A DNA stretch of 64,000 nt, taken from the NCBI GenBank assembly GCA_021613335.1, contig JAJTWR010000353.1, positions 378,501 through 442,500 of the forward strand, written 5' to 3'. The translations under genes and the position numbers were made by a program. The stretch is from Whitmania pigra. Taxonomy: Eukaryota > Annelida > Clitellata > Hirudinida > Haemopidae. Below are positions 1 through 10,751 of this stretch, one piece after another. How positions within the stretch are numbered: the first letter of the stretch is position 1; each line of letters opens with the position of its first letter. The notes beneath the pieces were generated by a model, which ran no database searches, was not told the DNA's origin, and was given only the letters and a program-made list of their open reading frames with translations.

Positions 1-84
1 TACTATATTCTGATATTGTTTATTTACAACTTGTAGGCAATTTTCTATCATTTGCCTTAATTATATCTATAAATATTTTTTTAG

Positions 85-919
85 GACAGCATTGCACTGG
101 AGTTGTAAGAGAGGACACTCATCTATTGTATCATATTTACTCAGTCATGGGGCTGATGCATCGCTAATGACAATTAATCATGAAACGTGTTGGCAATTGG
201 CACCAGATGCTAAATTTTCAGTTCCTTTTACAGGTTTTTATTCTCACTTTAACAATTGTTCATTTCTGATACATGAATAATAGCTAACTGTTATTTACAA
301 CCTACGTATATTACCAGATGAAAACATTTTAACCACCTATCATTGCATGTACTGCAAACATAAAATGCAAAAAAAATACATTCCCAACCAGGTGAAATAA
401 CCAACTCCAGCAACAATAACTCATCACCTTTCACTCCAAACTATTTGGCACATCCTGTCTTTCCATATGGAAAGCAGTCTGAAAATGATTTTCAAAATGG
501 TATCTATCAACAGACGACTAAACTTTCGACAGCATCATCGGAAAGAGATTTCTACGCAAGAAATTATTTATCTTCAGCCAGAGGTTTAACTGACTTTTTT
601 CGGTTTAATTTTAAATACTATCTTTTGATTTAACATAATCGCAACCACTGATTAATCCAGTAACTATGACAAATTTGCCTCTTCAGAATTGGTATTAAAA
701 ATAAAGTTAGAGAAGGATAAAGACTTTATAGAAGTTGACTTTCCAGACAGAGACCTTCTAACATATGTTCAACTGTTGGATGAAATGTGCAGAGAATTGG
801 ACACACCAATGGAGTGTTCACTCAAGATCAGGAAACTTCCAAACACCATAATTCGGAATGACAGAGATGTTAGGAGGCTTGATGACTTTCAGGAGCTCGA
901 ACTCATAACTAATAATTAG
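85..919 (+). CDS. ANKRD40: ANKRD40-like protein, 3' part of gene (three exons)
   Basis: Three exons are visible: 85-233, 392-583 and 687-919 (stop TAG at 917-919). All junctions are GT-AG and the reading frame is kept through them. The first exon encodes an ankyrin repeat (TALHWSCKRGHSSIVSYLLS), the second a low-complexity Ser/Asn-rich linker containing NYLAHPVFPYG, and the third the conserved C-terminal domain with the motif IRKLPNTIIRNDRDVRRL followed by DFQELEL. This order of N-terminal ankyrin repeats, disordered linker and C-terminal domain is that of ANKRD40, and the C-terminal motif is very close to the vertebrate protein. The protein is a poorly characterised scaffold; no function is inferred beyond that. 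The 5' exons lie left of the window. The gene converges with the MZB1-like gene. Confidence 0.88.
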
Positions 920-1585
920 TTGTCGTAAATTAAATGCCAAAATTGCCTTTCTACATTCCAGTTTATCATGCTGCTTATTTTTGAGAGATTATCAAGTTAT
1001 CTGGGTGGATGGTAATTAAGAAACGTGAATCTTGTTGCAAGCTACTGCACTCAAAATTCATATTTTTTAAATGTTATTAAATTCTTTACAACTAACTGGT
1101 AGAATCTGTCTCTAATTGAGTGGAAACTTCAGGACTAGAAGTGATGGCACAAATTAAACAGAGTTTAATTCCTAAGTAATGTTAATTAAGACTAGATGTT
1201 TAGATATTGGAGATAAATGTCTATGGAGATTATATATAGACTAGGGGCCTTCACACAATAGCAATTCAATCAATGACCAACATTTCTGTAGCCTTAGTGC
1301 ACCTTTCTTCCTATTGGTGTACATTTTTCTAGAGTCTAAGTGCCAAAGCATATTTGGTTTGAAAAACGATAAAAGTAATTGATACCTTCTTAACCATGCT
1401 GGTGTTATTTTCTAACATTAAACTGTGACTTGTGGACTTTAATGAATGTCAATGAATGATAACTCAATTTGCTTTTTGAATGCAATATCATACTTTTTTC
1501 AATACTGTTAATTCTGTTTTCATCAGAAGCAAAAGGTGCTACTTTATAGTTAATTCATGAAAACCTTCACATTGCCTGAAAGTTA
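920..1585. other. Convergent 3' untranslated / intergenic stretch
   Basis: This AT-rich stretch lies between the stop codons of the ANKRD40-like (+) and MZB1-like (-) genes. It should hold both 3' UTRs. I see no long open frame, repeat or RNA gene in it. Confidence 0.6.
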
Positions 1586-2354
1586 CTAGAGTTCTACTTT
1601 TTCTGTTCTACAACCCCCTCTAAGTCCAGTCTGGAAACATAAATAATCCTGGAAGTGTAGTAAGTCATCAGGCTGCTCTTTATATGCATTGTATATTTCT
1701 TCTTCACCCAGTTCTCCAGCTAAAGTTAAGCACATATTGGCCAATCTGAAAAAATAATGTTGGTTGTTCTATGTGGATGGGCACAATACAAAAAACTTCA
1801 GACCTCACAGGCCACATTCCTCCTCCGGCTAACACTCCTGGTGCATCTTTTGTTTCCAGACCTTCTCCTGAAAGTCTCTTTTTCCCACCAATGTCCTTCA
1901 CTCCATATCTTGAAGATGACAGTAAATTGATTGATACAATGTTTACAGTTGTTCAAAATTGTATGCTAATTGCCTAACTTGTTATATATGTCTCTGTGGC
2001 ATGCCTTTTCTGTCAAATCTAGTAAATCTGATTCTGGAATGTTAAATTTGTTCTTCTTGTGGCGTTGAGTGAATACATCGAAATGAGTGAAAAACTGTTT
2101 AAATAAATTACTTTGATTAGTTAAGAATCCACTAAAGCACATGTCATAACTATAAAATATACCTGATATGCAATGACTTTACAAACATCGCAATTGAAAT
2201 CAGAAGGCACAAAGAAGCTTTCAGATTCTTCTTCAGTAAGCTGAGGCGCTCGGAAACTTATTTTCTTTTCGCCAGTTTTCAGTAAGGGTTCCGAGGCAAA
2301 AGCCCCACTAACAAACAAGTGCACACCGACTAAGCAGATCCAATGCATGACCAT
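1586..2354 (-). CDS. MZB1: MZB1-like ER-resident saposin-fold protein
   Basis: There are four exons on the minus strand: 2163-2354, 1979-2094, 1804-1908 and 1586-1745. Together they are 573 nt, or 190 residues plus stop, against 189 residues in human MZB1. The N-terminus is a signal peptide (MVMHWICLVGVHLFVSGAFA). The first exon ends with FNCDVCKVIAYQ, matching the conserved CDxCxxxAYQ of the family. Later exons carry KACHRDIYNK-YGVK, GGGMWPVR and CLTLAGELGEEEIYNAY, which align in order with the vertebrate protein. The C-terminus ends KVEL, a plausible KDEL-like ER-retrieval signal. Family members act in the ER as co-chaperones in protein folding and secretion. All junctions are GT-AG. The immune name comes from mammals and need not describe the role here. 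Confidence 0.88.
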
Positions 2355-3790
2355 TGCAATTAACTGTTAACTCTAATTGAGGGAAGTGAATTGATAAAGA
2401 GACGTGTTACAAATAAGAATACGTGTACTTTTGAATATTAAAATTATTGCGTTAAAACACACTTCGATGTGGCTTACCATTTTCATTTTAAAAATGTGTG
2501 ATTTAGCAGGTGAGCTGACTAATTTTGCAAATGTATTTCTTAGATTGCTTTTCTATGGCAAAAATTCGATATAAAGTAATTTAGTTTTGCATTCTATAAA
2601 TTATAAAATAAAAGGCAACAAAATGTGAGATACTCGAGAATCCACCTTAATAACCCCAGAACTCAAGTCGGTCCAACATAATACACAAAGCCTTACAGCA
2701 TCGAAAAGGCATTCCATCCAATCGGCGTTCTACTACTAGCATTCTTTTGATTATTCATTCGTCGTTAGCCCCCTGACTTCAGACCTTATGGAAAAAAGAT
2801 CATCTCAATATAATGCTTGGGATTTTGCTCCACCTTTCCCCGTGAATTTTAACTAGAAGCAAAAATAATCTCAAATCGTTCGACAAAGGTGTACTCCCTT
2901 GAAAATAGCTGAAGGAGCGTCCCTGATTTTTAAGATTGAAATTATTAACATATGTATTTATTACAAATTTCTTTGCGTGTTTGCCTAGACCAAAAGATCC
3001 ATGATCCTGGTTGTGACAATTTAAACTATCAATACGCAAAATTCTCTCATAAACCTTGGCTATCCTTTAACTCTTAGCGGTTGACCAGAGTTCGACTCCG
3101 TCACCTTCGGTTTTTCAACTTGCTGTCCCGTAATTAATATGAAAATTTTAATGAATATTAAAGTGTTAATGTTAGCAGTATGTTCCACCTCATATTTTGA
3201 TCTTCTGCCTCTCATCATTTGAGCTGCATACACACTACTCTTATTTGGAGCCCAAATAAAAGTAATACCTCCACTTTTTTAAATTGCTATTACCTCCAAT
3301 GTAGTTTCCCTAACTACGTTCGAGCAAATTCGTATTACCCTTTTCTCCCCAAAGTTCAAATAATTTTAATGGCACCCGGTCGTAACAGCCCGGCGACAAA
3401 ACAGCACCATCAAAACATAAAAATCATTTCATTAAGTCAAATTTGAAATCAGTTAGTTGAAGACAACTCATATAACTATATTTTTTTTATAAAGATACAT
3501 CGACAGGTGTTTTGACAGGTCACAAAGTTTCATTAATATTTCTGAACATTTTTAACACCTCTCTTGATTTTAGGTCCTTAGTACCAAAGACCCAAATTTC
3601 AGAAATTTAAGACATGAAAATCTGGTCCTGCATAGGGAAAAAATTACCCATCAAAATGTTGGCTCTCCAGTTGAATACAGAGGCCTAACCCCCCAAACCA
3701 ATTCACTTTTGTTTGCTAATTCCCCAAGCATGCAAATTTCATGCAAGTTTATTCAACAAAGACAATGTGGTTAATTCTAAATCAGTCATC
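2355..3790. other. Intergenic stretch, MZB1-like 5' flank to EEF1D 3' end
   Basis: No gene is recognised. The left part should hold the MZB1-like promoter (transcribed leftward). The right end includes the EEF1D 3' UTR; a reverse-strand AATAAA (TTTATT at 3748-3753) lies about 40 bases past the EEF1D stop. A B-box-like AGTTCGACTCC sits near 3090, but no complete tRNA shape is evident. Confidence 0.5.
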
Positions 3791-5207
3791 CTAAACTTTG
3801 TTGAATGCAGCAATATCCATGCTCTGAATCTAAAATTTATATATTAATGTTATAATTGAGCAATAGGTGAAATCAAATATAACAAATAGAATCTTACATA
3901 ATCCTCAAAAGCGACAATTTTCTCTTCAAGATCTTCTGTGCTGACTTTGTCATCTTCGACTACACATGAAATTTGAAGCTTCTTGATGCCATAAGCAAGA
4001 GGAATCAGTTTTGCTAAAACAAATTTTAAAAATGTACCAGTGACAATGTTAATAACTAAATAATTTCAGACTTACAGGCACCCCAGAGGAGACCATCCAT
4101 TTCAATGGACCTAACACATTTCTCAAGTTCAACCATGTCAGTCTCATCATCCCATGGCTTAACATCAAGGATGATATTGGACTTGGCAACAAGTTGAGGC
4201 TCTGCAAACAAATTTTAGAACTGAATATTGACTAAAATTCTTTAATGAAATCCAATATAAAGATACTTACTCTTAGATTTCTTCTCTTCATAAGCCTTTA
4301 ACCTCTCCTGCTTGACTCTTTCAGCTTCTTCATCTTCCTCATCCTAGGATTAAAGCACAACTGTGGACATTCGTGACACTAAGGCATCCTCAATTAAAAT
4401 AGAAAACTTACATCTGAACCAAAAAGTTCAAAATCATCTTCATCTTCATTCTTCTCTCCCTCTTCTTTCTGCTCTACAACAGGAGTTGGTTTCTCATCCT
4501 CCTCCTGCACTGAGGGTTTTGACCCCTTCGACACAAAGGCCTCTACAGCCTCAACCCTTTTAGTGAGTGCTAATATATTTTCCTCAATAAGACTCAATTC
4601 TGATAATAAATTTAAAAACTTAGTTAATTTATGCAATTATCCATAAAATACAATTAAATTCCTCACTTTTCATAACACTTTCCAAGCAATTTGCACCAAC
4701 AGCTTTGCTACCAGTTGATTTGCAGGTCTGAAAAAATGCAAATGAAGGTATACTAAATAAATAAGTTATCCTCATGACTAACCCTTCCATATGAGAACTC
4801 CATATGAAAGCATAAAAATAGAATAAACAGTATCATTGGTTATAATGCTAGAGCTCAGACAATAGAAGCATGCCAATCACCTCAAGATCATCAAGAGTAT
4901 GTCTTATATGCTTCCTAGCCTTGGCAATCTCATCAGCAATAGAGGTTTTCAATCCCCCTTGAGTCTAGATGAAACACCCAAAAACTAGCTATTTGTTAAC
5001 TAATCAATTATAGAAATATTGATCAAACCAAACCTCCTGCAAATTCTCAGGTGCACACTGGGCTTCATTCACCTGCACTTCAAATGGCTTGAAGTCAGAT
5101 TGATCACCATGCCTCAGCTTCTGAAGATGAGTTTGGTATGCAATTTCCAAATCATCATAAAGATTCCTCTCAACCCAAATGTTTTCTGATGAAGCCAACT
5201 CAGCCAT
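3791..5207 (-). CDS. EEF1D: Translation elongation factor 1-delta (guanine-nucleotide exchange subunit)
   Basis: Eight exons (5034-5207, 4881-4964, 4667-4727, 4412-4599, 4271-4343, 4076-4201, 3898-4013, 3791-3829) join to 861 nt, or 286 residues; human EEF1D is 281. The N-terminus [19 protein letters not shown] resembles the eEF1D N-terminal region. It is followed by a heptad segment ([19 protein letters not shown], the leucine zipper that separates delta from beta), the acidic motif DDFELFGSD, and the C-terminal exchange domain with [30 protein letters not shown] and the end [12 protein letters not shown]. The protein reloads GTP on eEF1A within the eEF1B complex in the cytosol. The start is the first ATG of the first exon. 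A DNA transposon lies about 560 bp upstream. Confidence 0.95.
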
Positions 5208-5759
5208 TGTTTAGAACTAAAAAAAATGCAAAACATAAAAATGTAAACGGACAATTAACAACATAGCATCGTTGGCAGTGACGTGCATACCACAACAGAA
5301 TTGAACACAAACTTCAAAAGTATATATAAATATATATCCATAAAATAAGCAAGCAATAGCATGAAGAAAAAAAGCAAATTTTATAATATCCAACTGACCA
5401 CTTAAGTAAGCCGACAAACTAAAGCAGCGTGATAAAAGGGCGAATGGGCTCGGATGTAAGGGCTCGAGACATCGTAACAAAACCAAAATCATAAAGCAGA
5501 GTTTTATGAAACTTATTTTAAATTACTAAATACATAAATTTTTAAAATATTATAAAAATTAATTTAATACTTTCTGTTACTATTGTAAAATGTGGAAACG
5601 AATGAACATATTTAAATAATAATTAGGGTAATTATATGTAAATAATTTTTGTAATTTATTGAGAAGCCACTCGGATATCCTATCAGAGCAAGTATCTATT
5701 TTCAGAAGTTCCATGGCTTTTGCTCGGCAGTTCCGCACATGGCATTTCAGATAATGCAC
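5208..5759. other. EEF1D upstream region
   Basis: This stretch holds the presumed 5' UTR and promoter of EEF1D (leftward transcription) up to the target-site duplication of the MULE element. No TATA box or other gene is evident. Confidence 0.5.
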
Positions 5760-5766
5760 GACATAT

Positions 5767-5913
5767 ACAAGCACGTACAAGGAGCCGGAAAAAAAAAGCA
5801 TGCAATCCAATCAACTGTCAGAACTTGGAATAATAATTTGTAAACAAACTGTCAGCCAATCAGCATGCACCGCCACAGATCTACCGTTTTTAGTATTAAC
5901 GACGAAAGTTGTT
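5767..5913 (+). repeat. MULE left terminal inverted repeat
   Basis: It starts ACAAGCACGTACAAGGAGCC and ends AACGACGAAAGTTGTT. It pairs with 8606-8751, with only scattered mismatches and short indels, for example in an A run near the end and around TGGAATAATAATTT. Confidence 0.93.
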
Positions 5914-5967
5914 TTATCATGGCGAAGAATTGCCAAAGCTTCCCTTGGAACGCAAAAGAAATATAAA

Positions 5968-8399
5968 TGGGGAAAGTGAGTGTTGTTTCGACAATTCAGA
6001 AATCAGCTTTACTGAATAGTCCAGTTCAAGATGAACATCTGCTTGCAGTTCTAGTTGAACAAAAGGAGGAAACTTCTGAAAGACCTAGGTTAAGGAAAGG
6101 CTGGACTTTGTTAACGTTTAGTTCAATAACAGGTTTGCGGTAGTTATTATTTTTTTTCTTTGCTAAAGTTGACTCAGTTGTATAATGTGTCTATAGAATT
6201 TGAAATTTGGAAAATAAAAGAAGAGGATGAGACATGTTCCAGATTTGTGAGGAGAAGAGGTGATTTCCATTACAAGGATCACATAACAAGAAACTACTAT
6301 TGCAACAGAAGTGGCACCAGAAGAGTACTACTTAGCAGGAAACGTTGTATTAAAATCCAAGGTTCTTGCAAGATTGGAAATGTTTGCCCTGCTGCAATTA
6401 GCTTAAAGATTTTCAGTGCAGGCAAATAGGATTTATTACATTGTTTGTATTGCAAATGTAATGATTAATTTATGTTGACATTTCAGGGCAAGTAACAGCT
6501 TATTATTTTAAAGAACATAGAGGGCACAAACATGAGCTTGCTCATATATTTTTGAGAAGAGAAGAAAGGCTTCAAATTGCGGCAAAGTTGTCCATTGGTG
6601 TACCATTTGATGACGTGTTGGAGTTAATAAGAGGAGATCCCACATGTTCCGACAGTATGAAAGCAATTAGCAAATCTGATCTAAGAAATATTTGCAACGA
6701 ATTTGGAATTTCTAACAAATATGTGTTGCATAAGAATGATGCACAGAGTGTGGCTGCTTGGGTTGAATTAATGAGAGATGCAAAACCAAACCTTGTCCGA
6801 TATGTCAAATTTCAAGAAGAGGAATGCTCAAATGGACTAGCAAGAGGACTTCGTGATGGTGTTGTGTGATGATGCCCACCTGATTGAATCAAGAAAATTC
6901 TGTGGACCCATGAAAACAATATGTGTTGATTCAACCCATGGTCTAAATGCATATGACTTCCAACTAACTACAATCATGTGCATTGATGACCATGGGGAAG
7001 GCTTTCCAGTTGCATTTTGTTTCAGCAACAAAGTCGACTTTATAACAATGAAAGTCTTTTTTGAAATCATAAGAGATGCAATTGGAGTGCCTGTAAAGCA
7101 AGCCATTTTTATGTCAGATGATGCTGATGTATATTTGAATGCATGGTCAGTGGTCATGGGTTCTCCAGCTCACCGGTTACTTTGTGTATGGCATATTGAC
7201 CGATCGTGGAGAAGAAACTTAACCAAAATTACGAACCCAAAGCTCCATCAAACCGTATATAAAATTTTGCGCACCTTGATGGAAATACCAGAAATTGAGG
7301 ATTTTAAAACAAAATTAAATGAATTCCTTGTGGATGCCGAAAAAGATGAAACCATGGCAGACTTTATAAAATATTTTAGAAAGGAATATGCATCCAGGGC
7401 CGAAATGTGGGCTTGGTGTTACAGGCTTGGACTCCGAGTTCACCAGAATATGCATTTGAAGGCCATGCATAGAGTCTTGAAGCATGTTCATTTGCCAGTA
7501 TAACTTTCTTTGTAATATATTTTATGTTTATGTGTTAAGTTTATATGAAGTTTCCTTTTTTAATTAAAAATGTATGAGCAAATAACTCAAACACTGTATT
7601 TAAATGTTTAGGGAAGAAAAGGGAAAAGATTGGATAGAAGTATCCAAGCACTATTGAAATATTTAAATGCTAAGCTAATGGACAGGTTTAAAAAAATGAA
7701 CAAAGGCAAGCTCACCAGATATCATCATGAAATACGAAAAAGACATAAAGGGAGTTTAAGCCTGGATCCCACATGTTGTAAAGAAATACAGCAGGACTCA
7801 TTATACTCAGTGGCAGGCAATGCTGACACAGTATACAATGTAGTTCGGAGCACTCTGCCTCATGAAGAATTGACATTGAATTGTTGCAGTGTTCAGAGTG
7901 ATACATTTGCATTCATACATTCAAATGTTCATGCCTTGACAGTGGGCTGCGCACAACAATATGCAAACATATTCATTTAGTTGCAAGTTTGCATAGACCA
8001 GAAGTAATTAATGCCAACAGAGTGGAAATCAATGATTTCAATGAAGAGGAAACTCGGGCTATTGTCAACAAATTAATAGCCAAGGATCGTCAACCCAGTC
8101 TAGATGAACTGAAATCACGCTTCCATGTGTTACTTGCATCAGTGCTGAAGTCAATTGATAGTGATCCTTCTAAGGCCAAGACTGCTGTTGATCACATGGC
8201 TAAGTTGGATGCAGTTCTGAAGATACCACAGGTCACCTGTGATCAAATAAAAACTAGTAATGAACCTCACAATAAAAAAATTACACCTCAAAGATTTTTC
8301 AGATCTACTAAAAAGAACAAACGAGATTTAAGGAGATCAATACTAAAACCCACAAAGGCAGAACAAGACAGAATATTGGAAACTCTGGGGGCGATGTAG
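5968..8399 (+). pseudogene. MULE transposase, frameshifted (FAR1-like zinc domain, MULE DDE core, SWIM remnant)
   Basis: The chain begins near an ATG at 5968, with the N-terminal joins uncertain. The segment 6160-6421 encodes a FAR1/WRKY-GCM-like domain with YYCNRSG and CKIGNVCPAAI. A 65-bp GC-AG intron (6422-6486) restores the continuation GQVTAYYFKEHRGHKHELAH. The MULE core at 6853-7503 holds CVDSTHGLNAYDFQLTTI, FMSDDADVYLNAW and HRLLCVWHIDRSW, with the first two catalytic aspartates visible. A GT-AG intron then runs from about 7500 to 7611. A segment with a SWIM-like CIHTFKCSC and CKHIHLV follows (about 7900-7975), then a tail to 8399. The frame breaks near 6835-6850 (a TAG in the needed frame) and again near 7890-7900, so this copy probably makes no active enzyme. 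Confidence 0.82.
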
Positions 8400-8605
8400 A
8401 AATAATATCAACAAAGCCTTCAACCGATCACGATTATGGAGCAGGAGGAAACAATTCGTTCATCAGTTTTGAGCATTCGTATGCACGATAATATTCTCCT
8501 GGTACAAGTATTTTTAATCTTTTGTTGAAATATGTTTTGTTTTTGTTTTTTTTTTGTTGAAGGAATAAAACATCTTCCTGAAATTTTAGGACCCATGAGT
8601 CAGCG

Positions 8606-8751
8606 AACAACTTTCGTCGTTAATACTAAAAACGGTAGATCGGTGGCGGTGTATGCTGATTGGCTGACAGTTTGTTTACAAATTAATATTCAAAGTTCTG
8701 ACAGTTGATTGGATTGCATGCTTTTTTTCCGGCTCCTTGTACGTGCTTGTT
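8606..8751 (-). repeat. MULE right terminal inverted repeat
   Basis: This is the reverse complement of 5767-5913, ending at GTGCTTGT(T) and followed directly by GACATAT. Confidence 0.93.
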
Positions 8752-8758
8752 GACATAT

Positions 8759-10751
8759 GTAATAATGTCGAGGACGATATTAAGATGACGCATTCATGAT
8801 GACTATCTTGCACGAGCATGCCTAAGGTTAAATGTAATTGAAGAATATGCTCATGTTATTTGTTAATGTTTTGACATGAAATAAACAAAGTGATTAAGAA
8901 CTTTGAAAGATTAATTCATAGGATTATTAGAGGGTAGATACCCTATAAACTTGAAGTGATAGTGGCTTGAAATGAATTATTTCCCAAAAGTAATAAAATA
9001 TGCCAAAGCCAGGGGGGGGAGCTAGAGGACGGCCGCCCCGCAGAGATATAGCTAGGAGCTAAGGAACAACTGTAGAACTGAGATCCAGCGTCGAAAGTTG
9101 GGTTGACGTTTTGATAGAAAGCCTCTGGCTGGTGATTCGAGCCCTCGTCTTCGCAGGATGTGTGGCACCGATGGAAGACAAATAAGAAGGCGCTCGACCT
9201 TGGAGAAATCTTATATGCAGGCCTTGCAAATAACTTGATATCGCTGTTATCAAAAAATCAATAAAGTATATGTTCAAATTACTCTAACAATTCATTTGGG
9301 GTTAATTTTTGTTTTCTGGGGGGCGATGGCTTAACTCCGAAGGAAAATTTCCCAAGTAGGAGAAAGAAAACCTGACGCTGAAGCTGCTCCAGACGACAAA
9401 AGGTAAACCAACCACCGAAGACGTCCCTAAAGTATATTTTTTACGAATAAATAAAGTTTTTATAAAACAAGCCATACAAATCGTGACAATATAGGCTCAT
9501 GTTTAACAGTAACTAGTTCAAAAGATGTTTTTGTTAATGCAAAAATGCGGTTATAACAAAATATTCTTTACTTTGTATGCCTGCAAGAACTGTTTTTCTA
9601 AAATCTTTGCAGTTGACTAGATGTTGCATTATTACTATAAAAACATTAATTATAAACATAATTGGTTTCAATATTTTAACACCTGGGAGGGCTCTACAAA
9701 ATTCCTCGTTCCCTTAGTTCTTGCTCTTCCTCCTTGTCCCTCCCCTCTCGATGTTTCTGGCGGTAGCCAATCTCTCAAAGAAACTGTTTAAATCTAGCCA
9801 GACCCCAAGACCAATCAGTTGCCGACGAAGTGTACTTGCACTGGGTCGGGCCGGTGTAGCTAGAAGGAGTGGTACATATGTCCCCGGACGCCAAGGTGCA
9901 GGGGCGCCAAAATGAGGCTTATGTTCGTATTATATACAACGTTGTATTATAATAACTGAACAAGGGTAATAAATCAGTCACTGCAAATCAAGACCACTGC
10001 AGTGGCTACATCAGACGTATCATAAGTCTTACACTCACTCTAGACGAGTTTAAAAAAGCTGAGCCTATCACAGAAAAGCGGGAGTGTGAAATACACCATA
10101 CACCCCGACTCAGTAGACCACTACAGCCTCCGCCATTATGATATTTGATTATTTTCTATCGTTATGCAAGCTACGAACAACCTGTTATCTCAAATCTTGT
10201 TGCACACATGCAGCCTCAGCCGTCACGTTGTCTACTTTCGTCAACTTAAAATTGTCAAGATTTAATATGAACATCAGCTCATCTAGTTTACAACTTAACA
10301 AAGAGATGGCAGCGGCACCTCTCAAGCCCTACAAACTATTTTAATTTCTTAATAAAATGGAAATAATTTATTGTTCCATCGGCGGACCGGTACCATTTGA
10401 TCCATGGACAAAATAAAAGATCAGTGGTTGGGACCACTGCTTATAGAATGCAATCCAAAACTGCTATTGTACGAATTGTTTAAAAAATTGTTATAAATAT
10501 TATTGATACAGTTATTAACTTAAATTAGAATGCATATATAATTTTAGTTAAAATTAGTCTTTGGGTTTTTCTGTATAACCACAAAAGAGTGGAAACAAGC
10601 AATTATAATTTTTACTATAATAGGCTATTTTGATATAACAATAAATATGATATAAATAATTGCACAAACTAGCACTTATAAGTTCTACTATAATAGACTA
10701 TTTTGATATATCTTTACGCTATATATTTATGTGTAGGTTACGAAACCGAGA
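8759..10751. other. Gene-poor, repeat-like stretch before the TNFR-CARD gene
   Basis: No gene is recognised. Short GC-rich islands near 9012-9060, 9150-9220 and 9720-9915 differ sharply from the AT-rich surroundings and look like transposon fragments (for example CCAAGGTGCAGGGGCGCC near 9890). One hAT-type terminus is annotated separately at 10382-10439. Confidence 0.4.
10382..10439 (-). mobile_element. hAT-type transposon terminus (fragment)
   Basis: Read on the minus strand from 10439, the sequence starts CAGTGGTCCCAACCACTG and continues to ATGGTACCGGTCCGCCGATG, the typical first bases of many non-autonomous hAT elements (CAGTGGTYCCAACC then CCACGGACCGG). The partner end was not found upstream, so only one terminus is claimed. 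Confidence 0.55.

Larger units (their letters stand above)
5760..8758 (+). mobile_element. Mutator-like (MULE) DNA transposon with target-site duplication
   Basis: A complete element lies at about 5767-8751. Its terminal inverted repeats (5767-5913 and 8606-8751) are about 147 bp and nearly identical, both starting ACAAGCACGTACAAGGAGCC when read inward. The 7-bp direct repeat GACATAT flanks it at 5760-5766 and 8752-8758. If the element is taken to end at 8750, the repeat is 8 bp with one mismatch (CGACATAT/TGACATAT). Long inverted repeats, an 8-9 bp duplication and a FAR1-MULE-SWIM type transposase are hallmarks of the Mutator superfamily. The repeats contain a palindrome TTTGTAAACAAA and a CCAAT box, which may act as the element's promoter. 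Confidence 0.92.

Noticed and set aside
3061..3110. Possible tRNA-like B-box (AGTTCGACTCC)
   Set aside because: No matching A-box or cloverleaf could be drawn; a lone B-box word is common by chance.
9059..9915. Open frames in GC-richer islands
   Set aside because: No domain or splice support; sequence looks like transposon-derived fragments and not host genes.
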